Made by a program: the position numbers and the translations under genes
Part shown: piece after piece, positions 34,841-45,063 of the stretch
How positions within the stretch are numbered: the first letter of the stretch is position 1
Layout: each line of letters begins with the position of its first letter
Notes under the pieces: model-generated
What the model was told of the DNA's origin: nothing
Database searches by the model: none
The model's input: only the letters and a program-made list of their open reading frames with translations
Source: Congeria kusceri
Taxonomy: Eukaryota > Mollusca > Bivalvia > Myida > Dreissenidae
Length of the DNA: 64,000 nt
Assembly: GCA_027627225.1 (NCBI GenBank)
Contig: JAPFQT010000394.1
Span: forward strand, 78,001-142,000
Direction: 5' to 3'

Positions 34841-34993
34841 TGGCATGCCACAGAGCCCGGAACTGGATCTTCATTTCAATGTCATCTGACCTTTTTACAA
34901 CCACGGGTTGCAATCCTTGACTCAACAACTATCCCAACCACAGTCACTTCCACCTAGGCAGGTAGGAGATCGGTACAGGTCCAGTGTCTGGCT
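34841..34993 (-). pseudogene. Decayed copy of the 43.9-kb cysteine-rich last exon
   Basis: On the minus strand it begins after TATATATACAG and reads LDLYRSPTCLGGSDCGWDSC, nearly the same as the last exon at 43911-44079. A TGA at 34924-34922 replaces the glutamine codon of the intact copy, and the downstream VKDC is followed by divergent sequence. The upstream part of the exon (the VSQGLEFCKQWEQ region) is missing. Homology stops at the exon-like AGCCAG junction, and a TA-flanked element sits 90 bp further on. It could also be a distinct shortened paralogue ending at the TGA. Confidence 0.5.
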
Positions 34994-35086
34994 CTGTATA
35001 TATACATGTGTACAACATATAAATAGTGCGCTGATGTGGTTGATATGTTCGTATGTATATCGAGAATATTAGGTTAGTGTTGAATA

Positions 35087-37537
35087 CACCGCAGATCCGT
35101 TATATTGTGATCCGTTATTCTGCTATATCCAATATATCGCGTAGCGGCCGTGGTTCCAGATTTTGTTTCATGTACTTCAATATTTTACTATTACACGACG
35201 TTCATAAATAAATCCCGTTGGATCTGGTTTTTCGCCCCTACATCGCTACTCTTTCATTCACACTCCTGTACTGCGACAAACAATAACCCAATCCGTTCAA
35301 CATCACAGTGTAACAGTTTGACGTCATCAGCTTACATCGCTCATGCCACACATGACAACATCCGTTCACTGCTGTCGCTTTAATTAACAGGCAAATTACA
35401 CGCCGTCCACGTGGAAGGTGTATACAGTAACTGTATGTCATAGATCAATACTGACCTATCTGAATGACAATAACGTTACCAATACGGCGTAACTGTTTCT
35501 TTTTTGTTTAAGAGAAAATGCACATCGTTTCCAATTTTGTTGTTATGTGCTACGAAACTTTTATACAAAAGTAAAGATCTCAATGTTCTGTGCGCTACAA
35601 AGTTCTTATACAACAATCAATACATTCACGCTATCCATGCGAATGACGTGACGTTGTACATGTCGACATAATTTTTGCGCGCTTTTCTAGCAGAACAAAG
35701 GATTTACACAAAGTACATGTGCAGTTTAAGGTAGAAAGATCCTAATGACTTCGGAAATATCTGTTAACTTCGGCCCATTCGCCACTAACCGTAAATCTAA
35801 TCGATCTGATCCGATACAGAAATTATTTTCGCAAAATAAACATTACCGGTACTTTTCGAATGTTGAGTAATTTTCAATTAAATGTGTGAAATAAATGCTT
35901 ATTTGTGTTTAAAGATGAAAGTAAAAATGTAGTTTGAAGAAAAACAAGGTATTCTGGCATGGGTAATACCTTCAAATGACGTCATTGTTGGGAATTTTTG
36001 TTTACATTTAATCATGACATTTTCGCGATATGTCTGGTGTATTTCATTACACTAAAGTTAAAATAGTTATAAATAAATGTCCAAGGAGTATTAGTATTAT
36101 TGAACATAATTATTCGTATACAAAAACATATCTGTGTGAAGGAGATACGTGCTCCTTGCTGTGAAATGACATTCATTAACACCAAAAATAGTCAGTCGAG
36201 ATGGGTGGAGAGCGGGACGTCAGGTGATCGAGTTTGTCGTTCTGTTGGATAATTTAAAATACTGTTCATTGTGTAAACTTGGACCTGTTCCACTGAGGAA
36301 TTTTGACGAAATCTAGCACTGTAAAAAACATATGAAAATTATGTATCAACGAAATGATGAGAATGGTCTAAGAGACACCTTTTTATCCAAAAACGTGACA
36401 TTTTACCAATAGTCACAAGCTCCAAGAAGAGTCTTGATGAAGTTATCACAAAGATTTGCCAGTTTTTTGAAGCTCTTGTTAACCCAATGTAATGAAAATG
36501 TCAAATGAATTTTTTGAAATACAAACTTAAAAAAAATGTTTATTATTTTTCTGAATTTGGTAACCAAGGACATGTGAACCTCAGCTAGTTACATTTGTAT
36601 TTAAAATGTTTACGCAAAACACTATTCCTTTAACATTAATGCAAAAATAATTAATTTAATATCGATACTGCTTTTACCTGTCTTATTTTTCATATTTTTT
36701 TTTTTATAACATAGGGTTGCTTCACGCCAAATGTTATACGTTGAGATTTGTGTGGTGAACCTATGTCAATTTATACCTTTTTCATCTCAGATAAGGTTAT
36801 ATTATATTTTTGGTATTACTGATTTTGACACACTATGAAATAAAAGTTGAAAAAATACAAAAATTGGTGTTAGGCGTATTTGTACTGTAATAAAATCTGT
36901 TGTTTTTTACCATATGCTTAGCCAAATTTAATGTCATAAGTATTGTTGGTCAACTTTAGTACTTATGTTTGTTATACTTTTTCATAAGATACATCTTTAA
37001 CGTATAAATTAAAGCTATTCAGTAATAAATAAAATACATTTTGACAATATGTCAGTGATTTTTGTAAGTGTACCCCAACAAACTTTTAGGTTGAAGTAGA
37101 AAATGAGGGGTTATAACAAAAATCACATTTTTAAGAAAACGTGTGGTTAGATTTTGTTTATATTTCACAGTTAAGTCTCACAATAGATTTAATGATCAAA
37201 TATAATAAGAATGTCACGGTCTGAGAAAAGTCCCATTAGGGGCTTTCTACCTTAATTGTAAATATAAATTGTGTTTACTTTATGTGAACAGTAAAATTCA
37301 GGATTGGGATTTAGAATTTATTATACAGAATTTGAAATTAATTATCAGGAATAATGTTATAGTTCTATATACAAATGGAATATTTTACATATGGATATAA
37401 CACATTGTGGATGTTAACAACAATGAAAAAGGTGCGTTAATTACATTTATGTTAATTACGCAACTGGAGTTTCGCTTTGTTTATAATGAGATCGTGAAAA
37501 TATGCCAGTGTATACGCGATATAATGGATCTGCAGTG
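35087..37537. mobile_element. TA-flanked pogo-like element, 2451 bp
   Basis: Left CACCGCAGATCCGTTATATT; right end complements to CACTGCAGATCCATTATATC. TA on both sides (35085-35086, 37538-37539). Its left 450 bp matches 56741-57200 closely, and its right end is repeated in inverse orientation at 50216-50560. No transposase frame over 100 residues remains. A 77-residue open frame at 35150 has no features. Probably a non-autonomous or decayed member of one family with three copies in this window. Confidence 0.75.
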
Positions 37538-37539
37538 TA

Positions 37540-38884
37540 TAAAGAAGTTTATCTTGCGAGGCTTGGAGGCGAGCGCTTCCGATGTTTGAGCAAAAAAAGA
37601 CAAACTTCTCTAAATTCAACATTAATCCTAGTATTCTTTTTATACCATCATTTTTTCTTCTAAACTATAAAAAACAAATGTTGTACAAAATGTGGAAATC
37701 ATAAACTAGTAGTACAACTACTTTTACTAGTGTTTAATAAAAAATGAACGAATTGTACTAAAGAAGTAATCCCAAGATTCTAGAAATACAAGAAACAAAA
37801 CATAGGCTGTTAATAAGTTTTATTGTATATGTTTGTGTTATTACTACAAAATATAATTGAAAAGTAACTTTTACAATTAAAGGGACCTTTAAAGTCAAAA
37901 AAGATAAAACTGCGTAATGATCCTTACAATTTATGATCTATAAACGAGTCAATACACAATAAATGACCATAACCTTTCTGCTCGTTTTCAAAAACTCGGA
38001 AACGAAGCGCATGTGTGACTGCAAATCTGATTGTTTCGGAAAACATTTTGCGTATTTTAAATACAATTTATGTAAATTATAATCAAACAACTGACCCGAC
38101 AATGAGACTGTATTGTGTAAAAGTAAACATTGCGACTGTATCGTGTACGGAATAGAAAACGTAGTCCATACATGCGACAAGTATATTTTCACACTGTGAA
38201 AATACAGCTAAGTTTATCCCTGGGGCTGTTATTTCGTCAATGATAGGATAAAATAATAAGTAAAGACTTCCTCAAATTTTGTTATGATTATGCAAGTACT
38301 ATACAGGACACCTTTAGTCCTAGAAAGAAGTGTTCTCTTCAACCTTGACACGACATTGACACGACAAAAGTATGAGTTCAGCCGAGATATGCGTACCATA
38401 TCTTTTCAACAATAAAATACTTGTCTTCGAGAATTTACGAGTGTGGACGAGTCTGTACGACTTGTGAGGACAGGAGTACGAGTTTCTGATCACATTTTAA
38501 GAGAAACCGAAGAGCAGATGTTCTAGTAAGTCTCTAAAACTTGCAGCAAACTCGTGTTATGAGTGTCAGGAATGATAATATGCGGCAAAACGCTATGGGA
38601 AGACAAGTCTATGGAATGTTTTTGAGTGTGTTTGAGAGTGCGCGAGATTCCTTCAACTGTTCGAAAATACAAAGTTGCTGAGAAGCGGGGAGAATTTTAA
38701 ACAGTTTAAAATTCTGGCCCCTACTTGGCGAGTTCTGGCGACATAAGAAGAGATTAGTAGACATCACGCAACAAAGAAGGACATCAGTACAACATCTGCA
38801 CGACAGTAGACGAGTTGTGGCGAGTTACAACTCGCCAGAACTCGTAGCTCAAATTCTCCAAAGTGTCACAGGGCCTTATTCAGT
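37540..38884. other. No recognised gene; ACGAG-rich patch
   Basis: AT-rich to 38340. 38340-38875 is GC-richer and repeats ACGAG/CTCGT words in both orientations (TACAACTCGCCAGAACTCG near 38825), probably an old repeat element. Confidence 0.4.
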
Positions 38885-39600
38885 CTAGAGTTGTTGAGCA
38901 AAAACCATTTTTCTATTTTTAGTAACAGTGACCTTAACCCCACCCATCCCATATGCAATCCTAAGCGAGATCTCAATATAAGGTATCTACATATGAAATT
39001 TCGATACAATAGCTAAAATTTGTACTCGAGTTACAGAGTGGAAACCACATTTTTATTTATAAGAATGGTGACCTTGACCTGGAACCCACCTATTTAATAA
39101 TCCCAAGTTAGGTCTTAATAAAAGGTATCTAAATATAAGTTTCATTGCAATAGTTTAAATCGTTCTAGGGTTATTGAGCGGTAATCATTTGTTTTATTTA
39201 TAGTAATGCTGACCTTGACCGATCCATCACAAGAAAGGTCTCGATAAAAGGTATCTACCAATGAAGTTTCATTACAATATCTCAATTCCTTCTCAAGTTA
39301 TTGAGCAGAAACTATTTTTTCTATATGCAGTTATGGTCACATTGACCCCACCCACCCCTGATGCAATACCAAATAAGGTCTTAATATAAGGTATCAATGT
39401 ATAAAATTTCATTGAAAGAGCTTGATATGTTTGTGAGTTATTGAGCGGAAACAATTTTTCTACTTTTAGTAAAGGTGACCTTGACCTTGACCCCACCCAC
39501 TCCAGATGCAATTCCAAGCGAGGTCTCAATATAAGGTATCTATGTATGAAGTTGCATTTTAATTGCTCAATTTGTTGTCAAGTTAGAGAGCGGAATTCAA
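38885..39600 (+). repeat. Second array of the 145-bp GACCTTGACC family
   Basis: About five diverged units with GTGACCTTGACC, CACCCA, AGGTCT(T/C)(A/G)ATA, AGGTATCTA and TATTGAGCGG, as in 14860-15790. More eroded than that array. Confidence 0.85.
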
Positions 39601-39694
39601 AAGTTGATGCCCCCACTACGTCTGCATGCCCAAAACTACATACCCCAATCTAACAATGAAAATTTTGTTAAAAACCCGTTCCACCACTGCCAGC

Positions 39695-39877
39695 CTAAAA
39701 TCCCCTCCCCACCTAATGCATGAACGAGACAAAGTACCTAAAATCCCCTCCCCACCTAATGCATGAACGAGACAAAGTACCTAAAATCCCCTCCCCACCT
39801 AATGCATGAACGAGACAATGTACATAAAATCCCCTCCGCACCTAATGCATGAACGAGACAATGTACCTAAAATCACC
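39695..39877. repeat. 43-bp tandem repeat, 4 copies
   Basis: CTAAAATCCCCTCCCCACC then TAATGCATGAACGAGACAA recurs at 39695, 39738, 39781 and 39824, with a partial at 39867. Near-identical. It sits where R4 copy a has a single related CCCCCGCCCACCTC-like stretch, so it is a local expansion within R4. Confidence 0.95.
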
Positions 39878-41130
39878 AACAAGACAAAGTCTTCTTTTTA
39901 TGTGCCCCCAGTTTTAATTAACCTGTATATATTTGTACAGTCCAGTCAGATCTTTTTATTAGTTTCATATTGTTTTATCTGTGTTTTTTAAAGGCCCTGA
40001 ACAGTAAGCCATTTATTAAAACCAGAAGCATGTAATGTATGTTTTTAGTTTTATAGTATATTGGATCTTTAACCTTTTGTTTAAGAAATAATAAATTTAC
40101 GTCATAGTTTGTTGTCGAATAACCCACGGACGGAAGTTTATATGCATAGGATTTTAATCACGAGTATGTAGCACAAGGTTGTTTTTTTTCTTTTCTGTCC
40201 ATAGGTTATTCGACAACAAACCATGATTTTTTATTTTGATTTTAACACGATTTGAAACTAACCATTAATCCGAATAATTCATGTATATGTTATGCTCTAC
40301 CTTTTTATGAAAACTCCACTCAGATTCTTTAGCAATGGCTGTTCTTTAAGTTAGATTCCCTCCCCCCTAATTTACAAAAACAAACTTGCTGTTTTCAAAC
40401 ATAGAACTTAAATCGATGAAATCATTTTAAAATAAATTGCAACATCATGTACTATGCAGCAATAGTTTGAACATCAACCATACATTGTGAAGCATTAATG
40501 GATATAATTTTACCTATGCACTGGTAACAAAGGACGAAATGTCCGTAACAACCTTATCAGCAAAGAAGGAAATCAAGTATGGGTTAATCTGCAATAACCT
40601 AAGGGCAGCACAAGCTACGACAACGAAAACAGTCCAGGCAAAAGTGTTGTCCCCATGATTTTATAACATGAAATGTTGTAACAAAATGCCATGCTCTGCA
40701 ATCAAATGTGTAGCACTGACATTGAGCTTTCCGCGTTGTGCGTCTTTAATACATTTTTTTAAGATTCCTTCATAACAAATATTAAAAATTACAACAATTC
40801 ATAAATCTGTGTAAAGTGTCAACATGTATTGCTTAATATGTTGAATGTAAGCAAATGCTGCGTTAGAATTTTCTAAATCTGTCACCATGGGGTAGGGTCC
40901 ATGTAACTAAATAGCTCAACAATTTTATGTCTCAAAGGACAGGGTCTCATGTTGGAGCAAAAAGATATATTCCCTGTTCACAAGAGCTCGCTATTAATTC
41001 AAAGTATGTATTTGTAACACCCAACACTAAGATTTATATACCAAAAAAAAGGGAATATTACATGACTTTGGTGTTACGGTGGCTTGTATCGCTCAAGTTG
41101 ATTGTGTGATGCTGTATTCCACAAGCCCGT
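39878..41130 (+). repeat. Dispersed repeat R4, copy b (interrupted)
   Basis: Continues the match to 12270-13440. The left part (to about 40090) and right part (from about 40875) flank some 790 bp absent from copy a, which includes a foldback element at 40103-40225. It lacks the 668-bp TA-flanked element of copy a. Confidence 0.7.
40103..40225. mobile_element. Foldback MITE, 123 bp
   Basis: Arms of 22 bp with one mismatch, CATAGTTTGTTGTCGAATAA at the left and TTATTCGACAACAAACCATG at the right, around a short AT-rich centre. No coding sequence. Inserted within R4 copy b. Confidence 0.8.
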
Positions 41131-43244
41131 GTTAAAAAAATCCACCACAAATATGCTACGAAACAAACAAAACAATAACAAAACAGTTGAAAAACGCGCA
41201 GGAATATATTTCATGTACATGAAAGACGTCATTTGACTCAAATCAACATCATGTAACTGCGGCGTCATGTCTATAATAGAACAGGTTGTTTCCCAATGTT
41301 GTCCGTAACGTTACAGAAATAGATACTCAACGAATGCAAAATAGTATGTTTTCCAGCCGTTGAATACAGAATTTTATTTCACTGTGTGAAATATTGAAAT
41401 TTTATCTGACCTATTGTATTCTACACCAAAAATATACCAGTATTTGAGTCAAATTATCTATATGTATATAATAAAGTAAAATATTACAAACCAACCAGAT
41501 CATAATTGCAGATGCAAGTTATTTTAACATCTAACATTAAAACTTTATATATCTTTTAACTTAAAACAATGTCACCCTATATTGTTATTTTCAAGTATTA
41601 TTACTTGAACATTAAAACTAACAGGGTTTAAAGCATAAGCTGCATAACATGTTTAGAAACAAATGTTGATACATAAAACTATGTGTTTCCATCATTAAAT
41701 TTGTATACCAGTTGGGTTATTTCTCCCACTTTCTCTCTCTTTCTATATATTACGACACACAAAAAGATAAACGTAAAGAAAACAACAATTAATGCCATAC
41801 TTATTAAGTGCATAGATATTCGGTATATATTTTGTTTGTTAATTTGTTAATAAAATAAATACTAAATAATAATTATTCTTTAATTCGTATTTGTTTAAAT
41901 CTACTTCTCATAATGTTCATTATTAAAACAAAACAGTCTGTTTCCATTATGCACGAGTGCAACTTCTCTCTCTGCCTTACTTTTGATAGAAGCTTAACGC
42001 TGACTGGCTTAATGGATTTGAATCGGGTTAATTTATTTGTTCCTTTCAAATCTCTGAATCAAAATCTTCTATAGAAGTAAACATGTTACACACAGCCTCG
42101 TTATTTTCATTGTTGTGCAATTCTACTGGGGTAATTCCTGTCAATAAATATTTAAAATCTTTATGTACATCTTTATCTAAAGAAGTTTTATCTTACAATC
42201 CTTGTATTATATTTTGCATTATCATGTTTTATACAGCACACATTATTGAGTTCTTTTAAACATATTATTAATTTTAAACACATAGATTCTTATTATAAGT
42301 ACTGCACCTGCACTGCAAAGTAATATTATATATGTAACTACCGCTTTAACGCAGGAATATTGTATACAATATACACACAAAGTTTTCTATGTGAACCAGT
42401 GTGATCAGCAAATTGTTTTTAAGCGACGACGAATGGGTACGTTGACTAGCTCGTACTATTAGGTGAATAGTCAAGCTAAAATTTCTAAATCAGTTGAAGG
42501 GAAACAACTCCAAATAAACCATGTATACCAAACTTTTCTATCTCAATAGGTAAAACATTTTGTAAGTTGAGACCAAGTTTTTTCATCCACTTTAAATACA
42601 TATCTTTATGAAACTTGTATACAGTGTTTATACACTTTTAATGCTGAAGACTTGAATATGTCATTAGCATGCCAATACATATGATTTTTTTAATCCTAAA
42701 ACAAAGCACATTTTATGCAACATATATAAGAGGATTCCCACAACACGCAGTAAATAAATGCATATTTATTTGAAAAAAACATCAATGAAATCTGTTTTGA
42801 AGGCCATGTGTTGAATAATCAAACGGAGCCACACTTGTTATTTGTCATGACAGACTGAAATAAGGTGTATTTCTGTGTGAAAATTATGTTGATTTTTCTT
42901 GTTTAGGATAATTACAAGTAAATATGTAACAGACTAAACTCTTACAATAGTTTAAATATTTTATATATATTGGTAATATACATTGTGGTATATCTAAAAG
43001 GTCTGTCACTTGACACGATTTTATAGTCAACTGGGAGAAATATGCAAACATTTATAAGACATGTTTTGAAATATTGACCATCAGCCATTTCTAGCAGGAG
43101 GCTGAGTGTTATATTAGCTGGAACTTGTTCATAAAAATGTAGGTTTATTATTAATTCTCCAAGAATGATTGCTGTGTAATTTGGTTGAATATTTCCTAGT
43201 AGTTTATGAAAAAATATTTAAAGTGTTTACAGACGCACTAATAC
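41131..43244. other. No recognised gene
   Basis: Very AT-rich. A TTTCACTGTGTGAAATATTG motif near 41380 resembles the hairpin words at 55590. Nothing else. Confidence 0.45.
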
Positions 43245-43265
43245 ATGTACATACAACAGGACAAA

Positions 43266-43526
43266 ATGGCACTGTATAAGCTTTTTTCGATAGCAATATG
43301 CATGATGCTTGGCACAAACTTTGTAAGCACATCTGGTGGGAGAGGAGGAGGCCAAAATTCACTCCTCATTGGACTGGAACATATTGCCGATATGTGCAAC
43401 AAGATATTATTAATATTAAGTATTTCTACGCATTATAATAAACACAATGGCACAGCGAACAAGCACAGACTAGTACATTTCATGGCACACATAACTCAAA
43501 ATTATTCCACGGGAACTTGCCAATAG
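43266..43526 (+). CDS. Possible small secreted protein, unknown
   Basis: An ATG in good context (GACAAAATGG) opens 86 codons. The N-terminus MALYKLFSIAICMMLGTNFV looks like a signal peptide, followed by a Gly/Arg stretch (SGGRGGGQN) and a second hydrophobic segment, NKILLILSIS. The tail runs into the R5 repeat, so either the frame is chance or the true exon ends earlier. No cysteine pattern and no family recognised. Opposite strand to the neighbouring cysteine-rich gene. Confidence 0.3.
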   Translation: MALYKLFSIAICMMLGTNFVSTSGGRGGGQNSLLIGLEHIADMCNKILLILSISTHYNKHNGTANKHRLVHFMAHITQNYSTGTCQ

Positions 43527-43834
43527 TATGCACAATTTGGCTTGGTGCTGGCCTTCTTTAGACCAAGTTACTAATGGCACTACAATGAATAACTGACTTA
43601 AAAGTACATTGACTGACCGAATTGACAACAAACAATATGAAATGGATTTTGCGAGGACTGAACATAAAATTATATGCCCAGTTTTTTCAACATCCATCCA
43701 GTGGCTTCAGAGAAGTTGTTACAAGCAAAATACAAAATGCTGATAACAAACAACAGACAACAAACAACTGACGACAGACGAGGATTGACCAAAATAGTTC
43801 ACACCAGAGCATTTCAAGCTCAAGTGAGCTAAAA
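43497..43834 (+). repeat. R5, copy b (uninterrupted)
   Basis: Matches 34185-34809 without the MITE; ends CAAGTGAGCTAAAA. Serves as the empty-site reference for 34231-34526. Confidence 0.7.
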
Positions 43835-43910
43835 ATCAGTTCAGTGCATTCATACTGTATTTGGACAGCAAGGCACTGAGGCAGCGACTATTGTTGATAT
43901 CATTGTCATC

Positions 43911-44646
43911 TTACTTTGGCAAGAACTTGTGTTTGCAATCCTTGACTTGACAACTACCCCAACCACAGTCACTTCCACCTAGGCAGGAGGGAGGTCGGTA
44001 CAGGTCCAGTGTCTGGCTCGAGTTCTGTTCCCACTGCTTACAGAACTCGAGTCCCTGGCTGACCAATTTGTCCTCCGTACTTCAACTGCGTAAACACAAC
44101 AGAAATATAAAAAGATCACGTGGATGGAATGCTCGTAATTATAACAATAAGTTAAGAATTTATTAAAACTGTTATTGTGATTATGTGAGTACTCAACTGG
44201 CCACCTGTAGTCGAAAAGTGAGAAGTGTTCTTCTATAAGACAAAGGACATACCGGGTACATATCTTTCAATTAAATAATTAATTAATAATTAGCGATTTA
44301 CCACACTGCTTTAAAATCATGAACCATTGCTTAAAACAATATTACACAACTCATCTGCAGAATCATTGTGAACATTTTAAAATCAGATGCAGTCAGTAAT
44401 TATTCCATGATTATCCCAAGTTTCTATGGTGAGAGTATTAACATAATTATAGCCTACATTGATGTCATTGTATTGTCAGGTTGAAATAAATTCACATGTT
44501 GATGGAAAATGCGGCCAAAACATATGATTTCTATAATACTAAACTACCTGTGCAGTTGCAAGGCCTGTCTCACCATCTCATGGGCGTCACCGTGAGGATC
44601 ATATCCACAGCCTCTTCCTGGGTCTCCCCAGCCTCGCAATGACAAT
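43911..44646 (-). CDS. Two 3' exons of an unrecognised cysteine-rich protein gene
   Basis: On the minus strand, exon 1 (44646-44548, 99 nt) lies between CATATTTTCCAG and a CACAG|GTAGTT donor. It is open throughout as LSLRGWGDPGRGCGYDPH and on to QALQLH. The last exon (44079-43911) follows a pyrimidine-rich acceptor ending TTGAAG and joins in phase. It reads VSQGLEFCKQWEQ, LDLYRPPSCLGGSDCGWGSC, then KDCKHKFLPK and a TAA. Six cysteines in about 88 residues suggest a secreted or luminal disulfide-rich domain. An upstream AG six bases earlier would add an in-frame TGA, so I chose the later acceptor. A decayed paralogue of the last exon is at 34841-34993. Family not recognised; the 5' exons are missing or lie beyond the large repeat at 45-47.8 kb. 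Confidence 0.55.
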
Positions 44647-45063
44647 CTGGAAAATATGGGAAACATAGGCATGAAATGCAAACCCTAGGTACATATTGAC
44701 AGTGTTGTTTTTTTTAACTTAATCTTGTTTAATATCAATTTTGTCAATTGTAACAGAGACCATTCTGTATTCCCTGTGCAGGGTTTACATCAATGTGAAA
44801 TTTTAGGGGTCGACAGGACTCAGGCAGATGATTTTCAGGGGTCCTGTCAATAAAGGCGGGGTCCCAATTCCCGTGTTTGCTTGTTTTTGCTGTTAATTTA
44901 TTTTGTGACTTTGTGTAATTGAAACATACTTAAGAGTGTTTAAACATGGCATTTTACATTTTGGGGAAGCAAATGAAAGGCTAAAATATTTATTTGCAGG
45001 CCAATGAACCATTTGCAATATGAATGAATGCAAACTGAGTCAAAGTAGAGCCATCATTTACAA

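Noticed and set aside
37541..37575. TTGCGAGGCTTGGAGG similarity to the exon at 44548-44646
   Set aside because: Only about a dozen matching bases and opposite orientation; treated as chance.
43868..44023. Alternative frame of the last exon (RARHWTCTDLPPA then stop)
   Set aside because: Ends early and ignores the cysteine pattern shared with the 34.9-kb copy; the frame ending KHKFLPK is preferred.
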